Made by a program: the position numbers and the translations under genes | Notes under the pieces: model-generated | Seen by the model: the letters and a program-made list of their open reading frames with translations, nothing else | Told to the model about the DNA's origin: nothing | The model's database searches: none | DNA from: an uncultured Bilophila sp. | GTDB lineage: Bacteria > Desulfobacterota > Desulfovibrionia > Desulfovibrionales > Desulfovibrionaceae | Reading direction: 5' to 3' | DNA: 9,077 nt | Assembly (NCBI GenBank): GCA_959604115.1 | Contig: CAUHBW010000132.1 | Span: 1 to 9,077 of the forward strand | Shown: in pieces, positions 1-6,755 of the stretch | How the letters are laid out: each line of letters begins with the position of its first letter | Numbering within the stretch: the first letter of the stretch is position 1

Positions 1-1
1 C

Positions 2-640
2 ATTCATGCGGCCTGTGCCCTGCTGCGGGATCCGGAAGAGGAACTCCGTGCGCAGGAAATCCGCACCGTCGCGCCACCCGCCCGCCGGGAAGGCGGGGTT
101 CCGTGGCTTGCCATCCTGTTGTGCGCGTTGTTCCTCGCGGGCGGTGCGTGGTATCTTCGCGACGTCATCCCCGGAGTCCTTTCCGGACTGACCGAGACGG
201 AAAAGACGGTTCCGGCGGCTCCTGCGGGCCTTCCCGAAGAAAAGGCTCCCATAGCGGATCCGCAGTCTGTTGCCTCCCCCGTCTCCAACGCGACGCTTCC
301 CGCATCCGAGGAACCGATCATGTTGGGGGGCACGCCGCTTCCCGCCGAAAACGCCACGGTCGAAGCGCCGGTTCAGGAAAACGCGATCCCCACCGAAGGG
401 CATCGCATCCTGTTGAATGCGCAGGACGACTGCTGGGTGTCGACGACGGCGGACGGCAAGAACAGCCAGCGCGTCATGCATAAGGGCGACACGCTGAGCG
501 TCGATTTTCAGGAAAAGCTGGTCATGAAGCTGGGCAATGCCGGAGGCGTGCAGGTAACGTTCGACGGCAAGGAATTGCCGCCCGTGGGCAAGCTCGGACA
601 GGTCAAAACGGTTACGTTCCCCAAGGACGCGCAGAACTAG
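2..640 (+). CDS. rodZ: RodZ-like cytoskeletal membrane protein, C-terminal part (5' end outside window)
   Basis: The frame is open from the first complete codon at base 2 to a TAG stop at 638-640, giving 212 visible residues; the start lies upstream. Visible parts in order are: a short cytoplasmic segment with basic residues (PPARREGG); one hydrophobic helix (VPWLAILLCALFLAGGAWYL, about bases 98-157) as the single membrane span; a Pro/Ala/Glu-rich periplasmic linker; and a folded C-terminal domain from about base 395. That domain carries the CWV, KGDTLSVDF and LGNAGGVQVTFDG pattern of the RodZ C-terminal domain (DUF4115). In known RodZ proteins an N-terminal helix-turn-helix domain binds MreB and the protein supports rod shape. 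The helix-turn-helix part cannot be seen here, so the name rests on the membrane helix plus the C-terminal domain. recO begins 3 bases after the stop, so the two are probably cotranscribed. Confidence 0.82.
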   Translation: MHAACALLRDPEEELRAQEIRTVAPPARREGGVPWLAILLCALFLAGGAWYLRDVIPGVLSGLTETEKTVPAAPAGLPEEKAPIADPQSVASPVSNATLPASEEPIMLGGTPLPAENATVEAPVQENAIPTEGHRILLNAQDDCWVSTTADGKNSQRVMHKGDTLSVDFQEKLVMKLGNAGGVQVTFDGKELPPVGKLGQVKTVTFPKDAQN

Positions 641-643
641 CAT

Positions 644-1414
644 ATGGAATGGTCCGATACGGCCCTCGTTCTGGGGGTGGGGCGCTTTCGGGAGGCCGAC
701 CTCTGGGTGCGCCTGCTGACGCGCCGACACGGCATCGTATCGGCCTTCGCCTTCGGAGGCAGCCGGAGCCGCAAGCGGTTTTGCGGCTGTCTGGATCTGT
801 TCAATGAACTGCAGATCAGCACCCGCGCCACCCGGAACGGGATGTATCTCTCCCTGTTGGAAGGGAACCTGATCCGGGGGCCGCGACGTTTGCGGACGGA
901 CTGGAACCGTCTGGGCATGTTTATGAACTGCGTCCGGTTCGTCGAGGCCCTAGGGGTTCCGCCGGATGGCGCGGCCGGCGCGTTTTTGTTGTTGAAGGAT
1001 ACGCTGAAACTGCTTGAGGAGGCCGAAGGCGTGCAGGACATTTTGCCCGTACTGTTCCGGTTGCGGCTGGCGTCGCAGCAGGGATACGCGCCCGCTTTGG
1101 ACGCGTGCGCCGTTTGCGGGAAAAAAGACTTCGATCAGGCGGGGTTTCTCGTTTCGGAAGGAACCGTCGTGTGCCCCGACTGCCTGTCGCACCGAGGAAA
1201 TATTGTGGAGATCAGCGGTAAAAGTCTTGACGTCCTGCGCCAAGTTCAGGAAGATTCACCGCTGCGTTGGCGTTTTTTGACGCCCGGCCCTTCCGAAGAA
1301 TCGGATACGTTGTTGCTCCCGGCGGAACGACGAGAGTGCGCGAGAGCTGTGGATGGCTTTGTGCAGTATCATTTAGGCCTGACTTGGGACAGGGGACGTT
1401 TCCGGAGGGTATAA
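644..1414 (+). CDS. recO: DNA repair protein RecO
   Basis: A 256-residue protein, close to the usual RecO length of about 240. RecO works with RecF and RecR in the RecFOR pathway, loading RecA onto single-stranded DNA coated with SSB and helping to anneal strands. The N-terminal OB-fold region begins with the family-typical MEWSDTALVLGVGRFREADL, which supports the ATG at 644. A helical middle part follows. A four-cysteine zinc site lies at C155/C158 (CAVC) and C177/C180 (CPDC), as in many bacterial RecO proteins. There is no good ribosome binding site close to the start; the nearest AAGGA (623-627) is 16 bases away. Since the rodZ-like stop lies only 3 bases upstream, translation is probably coupled to that gene. 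The family assignment is firm. Confidence 0.95.
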   Translation: MEWSDTALVLGVGRFREADLWVRLLTRRHGIVSAFAFGGSRSRKRFCGCLDLFNELQISTRATRNGMYLSLLEGNLIRGPRRLRTDWNRLGMFMNCVRFVEALGVPPDGAAGAFLLLKDTLKLLEEAEGVQDILPVLFRLRLASQQGYAPALDACAVCGKKDFDQAGFLVSEGTVVCPDCLSHRGNIVEISGKSLDVLRQVQEDSPLRWRFLTPGPSEESDTLLLPAERRECARAVDGFVQYHLGLTWDRGRFRRV

Positions 1415-1507
1415 CCCCCGGGGTACGGTTTCGGCCAAAGGCTTCGTCCATTGCAGACGGAACGTTTCAGTGCTGACCGCCTCTCCAGTGAGAGCCGCTA
1501 TTGTTAT

Positions 1508-1513
1508 GGAGGA
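1508..1513 (+). promoter_or_regulatory. Ribosome binding site of glyQ
   Basis: GGAGGA lies just ahead of ATG 1517. It decides the start: a longer in-frame reading from TTG 1451 would add 22 residues that have no such site and do not resemble GlyQ, while ATG 1517 opens the conserved MYFQDVILTLQRYW. Confidence 0.85.
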
Positions 1514-1516
1514 AGC

Positions 1517-2392
1517 ATGTATTTTCAGGATGTAATTCTCACTCTGCAACGCTATTGGGCGAGCAGGGGATGCGTCGTCGCTCAGCCGATGGACATAGAG
1601 TGCGGTGCCGGCACGTTCAACCCTTCCACGTTTCTGCGCGTCATCGGTCCCGAACCGTGGCATGTGGCCTATGTGGAGCCTTCCCGGCGTCCGACCGACG
1701 GTCGGTACGGTGAAAACCCCAACCGTCTCCAGCACTATTTCCAGTTTCAGGTCATTCTGAAGCCCTCTCCCGACGACGTGCTTGATCTGTACCTCGGCAG
1801 CCTCCGGGCTCTGGGTATCCATCAGGAAGAGCATGACATCCGTTTCGTCGAAGACGACTGGGAATCCCCGACCCTCGGCGCGTGGGGCCTCGGCTGGGAA
1901 GTCTGGCTGAACGGGATGGAAGTGTCCCAGTTCACCTATTTCCAGCAGGTCGGCGGCATCGACCTGTTCCCCGTAAGTTCCGAGATCACCTACGGTCTGG
2001 AACGTCTGACCATGTACCTTCAGGGCAAGGATTCGGTCTACGACATCCAGTGGAACGAGCACGTGACCTACGGTCAGATATACCACCAGAACGAAGTGGA
2101 GCAGTCCCGGTACAACTTTGACGAAAGCGACGCCGCCATGCACCGCGAGCACTTCAACCAGTTTGAAGCGGAATGCCTGCGGCTGGTCGGTAAGGGACTC
2201 CTCTGGCCGGCTTACGATTATTGCCTGAAATGTTCCCACACGTTCAACCTGCTGGACGCGCGCGGAGCCATCTCGATCACCGAACGGACGGGGTATATCG
2301 GACGCGTGCGCACGCTGGCGTCGTCCGTTGCGCGTCTGTACGCCGAACAGCGTAAGGAAATGGGGTATCCCATGCTCGGAGGGAACCAGTAA
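1517..2392 (+). CDS. glyQ: Glycine--tRNA ligase alpha subunit
   Basis: A 291-residue protein, the normal size for GlyQ (about 300). In the bacterial alpha2-beta2 glycyl-tRNA synthetase the alpha subunit carries the class II catalytic core that activates glycine with ATP and charges tRNA-Gly in the cytoplasm. The sequence is collinear with E. coli GlyQ: GPEPWHVAYVEPSRRPTDGR at about 44-63, then YGENPNRLQHYFQFQV, then FVEDDWESPTLGAWGLGWEV at about 110-129, then NGMEVSQFTYFQQVGG and EITYGLERLTMY (about 156-167), and HQNEVEQS further on. The start at 1517 is chosen from the strong upstream GGAGGA and family conservation. The TAA stop overlaps the ATG of glyS by one base (TAATG), so the subunits are probably made in matched amounts through translational coupling. 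The 102-bp gap from recO shows no convincing promoter, so transcription may come from the upstream operon. Confidence 0.97.
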   Translation: MYFQDVILTLQRYWASRGCVVAQPMDIECGAGTFNPSTFLRVIGPEPWHVAYVEPSRRPTDGRYGENPNRLQHYFQFQVILKPSPDDVLDLYLGSLRALGIHQEEHDIRFVEDDWESPTLGAWGLGWEVWLNGMEVSQFTYFQQVGGIDLFPVSSEITYGLERLTMYLQGKDSVYDIQWNEHVTYGQIYHQNEVEQSRYNFDESDAAMHREHFNQFEAECLRLVGKGLLWPAYDYCLKCSHTFNLLDARGAISITERTGYIGRVRTLASSVARLYAEQRKEMGYPMLGGNQ

Positions 2393-4479
2393 TGTCCACC
2401 TTTGTTCTTGAAATCGGCACGGAAGAACTGCCGGCCCGTTTTTTGGCCAACGTCGAAAAAGAACTGGCGGAACGGTTCACCCTCGGACTTGAGGAAGCGG
2501 GATACGCATTTTCCCGTCTGGACACGTGCGCCACGCCGCGCCGTTCGGTCGTCATTGTGGAAGGTCTGGATGATATTCAGCCGACCAAGGAAGAGCTGGT
2601 CATGGGCCCGCCCGCCCGCATCGCCTTCGATGCGGAAGGCAAACCGACCAAGGCCGCGCAGGGCTTCGCCAAGACGCTCGGCGTCGATGTGACTTCGCTG
2701 AGCAGAACGCAGACGGAAAAGGGCGAATACCTTTCCGGCATGAAGAAGACCGGCGGTGTTCCCACCCTGGACGTGCTCGCCGTTCTGTGCCCGTCCGTCA
2801 TCGCCGCGCTGCCGTTTGCGAAACGCATGCACTGGGGCGACGGCGACTTTGCGTTCGCGCGTCCCATCCGCTGGATGCTCGCGTTGCTCGGCGATACGGT
2901 CGTTCCGTTTGAAATCGGCAAAGTGACTTCCGGTCGGACGACGCAGGGCCACCGTGTCCTCGGTCCCGGCCCCTTCACCATCAGGACGGCTTCCGAATAC
3001 GTGCCCACCATCGTCAACGAGGGCAAGGTCCAACTGAAGGCCGGAGAACGCCGCGAGTACATCGTCAGCGAAGGCAACCGGATTGCGGAAGCCGCCGGCG
3101 GCAGGATCATCTGGATCGAGGGGCTGCTCGACGAAGTGCAGGGCCTGGTGGACTGCCCCGGGCCGCTGCTGGGCGATTTCGATCCCTCGTTCCTCGAACT
3201 GCCCCGGGAAGTGCTGCTGACCAGCATGCAGGAACATCAGAAGAGCTTCGGCGTGGAAGACGCGCAGGGGAATCTGCTGCCGCACTTCCTGACCGTGCTG
3301 AACCTGCACCCAAAAGATCTTTCTCTGGTCAAGAAGGGCTGGGAACGCGTCTTGCGCGCTCGCCTCGAAGACGGACGCTTCTTCTGGAAGACCGACCTCG
3401 AAGCCACCTTTGAGCAGTGGCTGGACTCCCTTGATTCCGTCACCTTCCTCGCGCCGCTGGGGAGCATGGGCGACAAGACGCGTCGCGTCGCCATGCTTTG
3501 CCGCTGGCTTGCGGAACAGGTCGGGCAGGACATGGAACAGGCCGCTCGGGCGGGCCGTCTGTCCAAGGCCGATCTCGTATCCGCGATGGTCGGCGAATTC
3601 GACACGCTGCAGGGCATCATGGGCGGCATCTACGCCCGCAAGAAGGGCGAGACGGAAGCCGTCGCCGCCGCGCTGGCCGAACAATACCTGCCGTCCGGTC
3701 CCGATTCGCCGGTTCCGGCTACGGAACTGGGATCCATTTTGTCCATTGCGGACAAGGTTGATACCCTTGTGGGTTGCTTCGGGTTGGGGATGATCCCGAC
3801 CGGAGCGGCCGACCCCTACGCCCTCCGTCGCTGCGCGCTCGGCATCACCCGAATCATGCTGGAACGCGGATACCGTTTCGACGTGAAGGAGCTGTTTGAA
3901 GAAGCGCAGAAGCTGTACGGCGAACGCAAGTGGAAGCTCGCTCCGGTCGAGTCGCTCGCCAAGCTGAACGAGTTCTTCGTCGCCCGCGTCAAGAATTACT
4001 TCCTGACGCAGGGCAAGGAAACGTTGCTGGTGGAAGCCGTCACCGCGGTCGAGCCCGACAAGGTCTGGGCCCTCGGCCAGCGTCTTGAGGCGCTGCAAGC
4101 CATGAGCCGCAAGAACGATTTTCCGCAGGCTGCGCAGACCTTCAAGCGTGTGGCGAACATCATCCGCAAGCAGGGGCACGAAGCCGGTGTGGAGCTTAAA
4201 GGCGTCTGGCGCCGCGAGCTGTTGCGGGAACCGGCGGAAATGGCTCTCGCGGAAGAACTTGAAACGTTGTTCGCCGCTTTTGAAACCGAACTGGCCGCCG
4301 ATCGCTTCGACGCGCTGTTCACCATGCTTGCCGCCTTGCGTCCCGCCGTGGACGAACTGTTCGACAAGGTCATGGTCATGTGCGAAGATCCCGAACTTCG
4401 CGCCAACCGTTTGAACATGCTCAAGGCGCTGACCCTGCGCATGGACAGACTCGCCGATTTTTCGGCCTTGCAGATATAG
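2392..4479 (+). CDS. glyS: Glycine--tRNA ligase beta subunit
   Basis: A 695-residue protein, matching the usual GlyS length (about 690). The beta subunit pairs with GlyQ and is needed for tRNA-Gly recognition and charging. Landmarks are: the N-terminal LEIGTEELPARFL (residues 6-18); FARPIRWMLALLGD (155-168); GHRVLGPGPF (186-195); SMQEHQKSFGV (278-288); LRARLEDGRFFWKTDL (321-336); SKADLVSAMVGEFDTLQGIM (391-410); and PTGAADPYALRR (469-480). The C-terminal DALR-type anticodon-binding region holds FKRVANIIRK (584-593) and DKVMVMCEDPELRANRLNML (658-677). The start overlaps the glyQ stop by one base. The gene is intact, with no frameshift. It is followed by a long stem-loop 7 bases after its TAG. 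Confidence 0.97.
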   Translation: MSTFVLEIGTEELPARFLANVEKELAERFTLGLEEAGYAFSRLDTCATPRRSVVIVEGLDDIQPTKEELVMGPPARIAFDAEGKPTKAAQGFAKTLGVDVTSLSRTQTEKGEYLSGMKKTGGVPTLDVLAVLCPSVIAALPFAKRMHWGDGDFAFARPIRWMLALLGDTVVPFEIGKVTSGRTTQGHRVLGPGPFTIRTASEYVPTIVNEGKVQLKAGERREYIVSEGNRIAEAAGGRIIWIEGLLDEVQGLVDCPGPLLGDFDPSFLELPREVLLTSMQEHQKSFGVEDAQGNLLPHFLTVLNLHPKDLSLVKKGWERVLRARLEDGRFFWKTDLEATFEQWLDSLDSVTFLAPLGSMGDKTRRVAMLCRWLAEQVGQDMEQAARAGRLSKADLVSAMVGEFDTLQGIMGGIYARKKGETEAVAAALAEQYLPSGPDSPVPATELGSILSIADKVDTLVGCFGLGMIPTGAADPYALRRCALGITRIMLERGYRFDVKELFEEAQKLYGERKWKLAPVESLAKLNEFFVARVKNYFLTQGKETLLVEAVTAVEPDKVWALGQRLEALQAMSRKNDFPQAAQTFKRVANIIRKQGHEAGVELKGVWRRELLREPAEMALAEELETLFAAFETELAADRFDALFTMLAALRPAVDELFDKVMVMCEDPELRANRLNMLKALTLRMDRLADFSALQI

Positions 4480-4486
4480 CCCCACA

Positions 4487-4518
4487 TGTCTCCCCGGCTC
4501 GGTCCGGTCGGGGGGACA
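4487..4518 (+). terminator. Stem-loop after glyS, possible terminator or 3'-end stabiliser
   Basis: The arms 4487-4499 (TGTCTCCCCGGCT) and 4506-4518 (GGTCGGGGGGACA) pair over 13 positions in RNA, with three G-U pairs and no mismatch, around a 6-base loop. It starts 7 bases after the glyS stop. No T run follows (ATTGCCATAA), so it is not a textbook intrinsic terminator. It could instead mark a processed or Rho-dependent 3' end, or partly separate glyS from rpsT transcription. Confidence 0.45.
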
Positions 4519-4580
4519 TTGCCATAACGTGTTCGGAAAGAGTTCTTGCGCGGCTGCACGGGAGGTTTTCCCGAAAAAAC

Positions 4581-4607
4581 TTGACTGAGCGCGTAAAAAA
4601 AGATAAG
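4581..4607 (+). promoter_or_regulatory. Candidate sigma-70 promoter for rpsT
   Basis: TTGACT (4581-4586) is a near-perfect -35 element. The best -10 candidate is GATAAG (4602-4607) with a short 15-base spacer; TAAGGA (4604-4609) would give 17 bases but fits less well. Two A tracts (4574-4579 and 4595-4601) lie about two helical turns apart and could bend the DNA here. This is the most promoter-like stretch in the plus-strand half, and strong separate transcription is expected for a ribosomal protein gene. It would give a leader of about 60 bases. Confidence 0.5.
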
Positions 4608-4634
4608 GACATCAATTCAAACCGCAACCACGCC

Positions 4635-4656
4635 GCGTCTCCGACGCAGCAAGACG
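4635..4656 (+). promoter_or_regulatory. Alternative hairpins in the rpsT leader
   Basis: Two overlapping inverted repeats compete for the same bases. GCGTC (4635-4639) pairs with GACGC (4643-4647) across a 3-base loop. CGTCT (4636-4640) pairs with AGACG (4652-4656) across an 11-base loop. Both end shortly before the GGAGGG ribosome binding site. S20 is known to repress its own translation in E. coli, so a structured leader is plausible here, but a regulatory role is inference. Confidence 0.3.
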
Positions 4657-4662
4657 TACCCT

Positions 4663-4668
4663 GGAGGG
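4663..4668 (+). promoter_or_regulatory. Ribosome binding site of rpsT
   Basis: GGAGGG stands 6 bases ahead of the GTG at 4675. It confirms that a non-ATG codon is the real start, since the S20 N-terminus (ANHKSAIKRHKQS) follows directly. Confidence 0.85.
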
Positions 4669-4674
4669 AACATC

Positions 4675-4947
4675 GTGGCCAACCACAAGTCTGCCATCAA
4701 GCGTCACAAGCAGAGCGTGAAGCGCGCTGCTCGCAATCGCACCGTCAAGACCCGCATCAAGAATGTGGTGAAATCCGTTCGCGCCGCCATCAAGGAAGGC
4801 GATCAGGCCGCTGCTTCTCAGCTCCTGAGCACTGCCACCTCTTCTCTGGATAAGGCCGCCACCAAGGGCGTTATCCATTGGAAGAAGGCTGCCCGCAAGA
4901 TTTCCCGCCTTGCCAAGGCCCTCAACGCCGCCAAAGCCGCCGCGTAA
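4675..4947 (+). CDS. rpsT: 30S ribosomal protein S20
   Basis: A 90-residue, strongly basic, Ala/Lys/Arg-rich protein with the full S20 pattern: ANHKSAIKRHKQS at the N-terminus, RNRTVKTRIKNVVKSVRAAI in the middle, and a C-terminal HWKKAARKISRLAKAL. S20 is a primary binder of 16S rRNA in the 30S body. The start is GTG; E. coli rpsT also uses a non-ATG start (TTG), which is tied to its autoregulation, so weak initiation may be a shared control feature. The gene lies 195 bases after glyS, behind its own candidate promoter and leader. It ends in a strong intrinsic terminator, so it is probably transcribed mainly as a single gene. Confidence 0.97.
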   Translation: MANHKSAIKRHKQSVKRAARNRTVKTRIKNVVKSVRAAIKEGDQAAASQLLSTATSSLDKAATKGVIHWKKAARKISRLAKALNAAKAAA

Positions 4948-4966
4948 CGTATCTGATTTCTGATGC

Positions 4967-4998
4967 AAAAAAAGGAAGGAGCCATCCTTCCTTTTTTT
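4967..4998 (+). terminator. Bidirectional intrinsic terminator between rpsT and recN
   Basis: A perfect 14-bp inverted repeat: seven A plus GGAAGGA (4967-4980), loop GCCA (4981-4984), then TCCTTCC plus seven T (4985-4998). The run of T after the stem makes a classic Rho-independent terminator for rpsT, 19 bases past its stop. The A run on the left gives the same arrangement on the minus strand, so it can also end recN transcripts, whose stop lies at 5037. Confidence 0.95.
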
Positions 4999-5036
4999 GT
5001 GCCTTCTTTTCGGGAAGGGCCGTTTGTTGCCGGAAC

Positions 5037-6596
5037 TCAGTTTTCGATGCCCGCCATCCGGGCAAGCTCGGTTTTTCGTTCCTGCTCGCCCAACTTGATG
5101 CACTGGGTAAAGGTACTGCCGTCGCGAATATCCTTGACGACCCGGAAATGACGGAACGCCCGCGAAGCGAGTTGCGGCCAGTGTGTGATCAGAATCATCT
5201 GGCGGTGCGCGGCAAGCGCTTCGAGCCGCTCGGCGACCTTGTTGAGGGTCAGTCCGCCGACCCCGGCATCCACTTCGTCAAATATCAGGGTAGCCTCTTC
5301 GCTGTGCTCCTGTATGGAGACGACCGCCAGCATGAAGCGGGACAGTTCGCCCCCCGAGGCTATTTTATCCAAAGGCTGCGGCTGCTGTCCGGGGTTGGGG
5401 GACCAGAGCAGACGCACGCGGTCCTCACCGCATCCGGGAAAGAGCTCCGTCGGACTCCAGTCCGCGATGACCCGCACATACTGGGAGAAGCCCAGTCCCA
5501 TCAATTCGGCTTCCAGTTTTTCCGTGAAAGCCTTTCCGGCCTTGCGGCGTTCCGGGTTGAGACGGCTCAGTGTTTCGGCCAGCTGGGTTTGCAGCTGCTT
5601 TTCCTGTTTTTCAACCTGCCGGATATCAAGCGTACAGGCATCAAGGAAAGACAGGTTGTCCTGTATTTCATCCCGGAGAGAGAGGATTTCGGGGAGGGTC
5701 CGGTGAAGTTTGCGCTTGAGCTGCGCGAGCTCGAACAAGCGGGATTCGATCTGCTCCGGGTCCGCATCGACTTGAGGGAGAGGAGGGCGGCGGAGTTTTC
5801 GTTCCAATTCCGCAATGGTCTGCCTAAACGAGGTCGTGGCTTCAAGATGGACCGCCATTTCTTCGTCATCTCTGGCGAGCAGTTCCAATGCGCGTTCCAG
5901 ATGGCCCAACTGTTCGAGGAGGCCGGTCTCGTCGCCTCGCAGGAGCGTCTGCACCCGTTCGTAGTGCCGCCGCAGCTGTTCCGTTCCGCGCCATTCGGCA
6001 CGCATGGCCTCAAGCTGCTCTTCCTCGCCTTCAACCGGAGCGACCTTCTCGATTTCCGCAAGATGCATCTCCAAAAGTTCCCGGCGATCCGCCAGATCTC
6101 GGAATCGCGCGTGCAGGGCTTCCTTGCGTTCGGCGGCTTCCTTCAAGCCTTTGACCAGTGCATGACGTGTTTCCAGCAGCTCGGGCTGATCCATCCAGTC
6201 GTCGATCAGTTTGGCCTGAAAGCTCGGCTGGAGGAGTTTTTGTTGTCCGTGCTGGCTCGTATGGACGAGCAGAGCGGTCCGCAGTTCCTTGATGGTTTCC
6301 TGCGAGGCCAGCGTATTGTTGATGAACAGGCGACTGCGCCCCGACTCCGCGATCAGTTCCCGACGAATGATGAGTTCCTCGCCGGAACGCACAAAGAGCG
6401 CCTCGACTTGCGCGCGCTCCCTGCCCGGACGGACCATGTCCGCACCGAGCCGCTCGCCCATCAGAAAGTTGAGCGCTTTCAGAATGAAGCTTTTGCCCGC
6501 CCCCGTTTCGCCGGTGAGAACGTTCATCCCCGCAGAGAATTCCAGTTCCATGTCTGCGATCAGGGCCAGATCACGAATATGCAGATATTCAAGCAT
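5037..6596 (-). CDS. recN: DNA repair protein RecN
   Basis: A 519-residue SMC-like ATPase that acts in recombinational repair of double-strand breaks. The N-terminus, MLEYLHIRDLALI, is family-typical and fixes the start. Walker A is GETGAGKS at residues 29-36. The middle (about 135-365) is long, charged and heptad-rich, as expected for the coiled-coil arms. The C-terminal ATPase half has the signature SGGELSR near 413-419 and Walker B TLIFDEVDAG near 435-444, followed by LITHWPQLA. Both nucleotide-binding halves look intact. It is somewhat shorter than E. coli RecN (about 550); the end comes soon after the conserved ELARM segment, without the usual 15-20 residue tail. There is no clear Shine-Dalgarno sequence upstream (the leader ends GAGTCATTTTTATC). 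It converges on rpsT and shares its terminator. RecN genes are often damage-inducible, but I could not identify a LexA box. Confidence 0.96.
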   Translation of the reverse strand: MLEYLHIRDLALIADMELEFSAGMNVLTGETGAGKSFILKALNFLMGERLGADMVRPGRERAQVEALFVRSGEELIIRRELIAESGRSRLFINNTLASQETIKELRTALLVHTSQHGQQKLLQPSFQAKLIDDWMDQPELLETRHALVKGLKEAAERKEALHARFRDLADRRELLEMHLAEIEKVAPVEGEEEQLEAMRAEWRGTEQLRRHYERVQTLLRGDETGLLEQLGHLERALELLARDDEEMAVHLEATTSFRQTIAELERKLRRPPLPQVDADPEQIESRLFELAQLKRKLHRTLPEILSLRDEIQDNLSFLDACTLDIRQVEKQEKQLQTQLAETLSRLNPERRKAGKAFTEKLEAELMGLGFSQYVRVIADWSPTELFPGCGEDRVRLLWSPNPGQQPQPLDKIASGGELSRFMLAVVSIQEHSEEATLIFDEVDAGVGGLTLNKVAERLEALAAHRQMILITHWPQLASRAFRHFRVVKDIRDGSTFTQCIKLGEQERKTELARMAGIEN

Positions 6597-6676
6597 GATA
6601 AAAATGACTCGTACCGGGAAAAGGTCATGACACCACGGCGCCCCATTTTTCTGAGGCTTCTCGCGAACAGGGCAAC

Positions 6677-6705
6677 ACCATAGGGGGATTGTCCGAATGT
6701 TGCAA
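6677..6705 (-). promoter_or_regulatory. Candidate promoter for recN
   Basis: Read on the minus strand: TTGCAA (6705-6700) as -35, a 17-base spacer, and TATGGT (6682-6677) as -10, each matching four of six consensus bases. Transcription would start near 6670 and give a leader of about 75 bases. It sits in the only sizeable gap on the minus-strand half, where recN needs its own start if the upstream operon ends after the permeases. Tentative. Confidence 0.35.
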
Positions 6706-6711
6706 GTCGTC

Positions 6712-6745
6712 CCGCAAAAGCGGCACTCGCAATCCTGAAAGGATT
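6712..6745 (-). other. Two small tandem hairpins after the DppC-type gene
   Basis: AATCCT/AGGATT (6731-6736 and 6740-6745, 3-base loop) and CCGC/GCGG (6712-6715 and 6720-6723, 4-base loop) lie just beyond the permease stop. Neither is followed by a T run in the direction of transcription, so they are at most weak terminators or 3'-end stabilisers for the permease transcript. Confidence 0.3.
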
Positions 6746-6755
6746 CCTTGAAGAT

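Noticed and set aside
1415..1516. The gap between recO and glyQ, checked for a promoter, riboswitch or T-box leader
   Set aside because: I found only a 5-bp hairpin (CTCTC/GAGAG, 1481-1494) and no convincing -35/-10 pair. There is no T-box sequence, and the gap is too short for a glycine riboswitch.
2218..4485. A 755-codon open frame on the minus strand opposite glyS, and a 288-codon one opposite glyQ (1373-2239)
   Set aside because: Both mirror the codon bias of the clearly conserved GlyQ and GlyS genes on the plus strand. Their translations are rich in His, Gln, Arg and Gly, with no recognisable domain, and they cut across gene boundaries.
6560..6628. A 22-codon minus-strand frame (ATG at 6628) overlapping the start of recN, considered as a regulatory upstream peptide
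   Set aside because: It has no ribosome binding site and no family resemblance, and a frame this short overlapping a start codon is common by chance.
4878..6683. A 601-codon plus-strand open frame running from inside rpsT through the complement of recN
   Set aside because: It crosses the perfect terminator at 4967-4998 and the whole conserved recN gene. It has no family resemblance and is best explained as the antisense shadow of a GC-rich gene.
6597..6755. The gap upstream of recN, checked for an SOS (LexA) box
   Set aside because: No CTGT-N8-ACAG type palindrome is present, and I cannot name the LexA motif of this lineage with enough certainty to call one.
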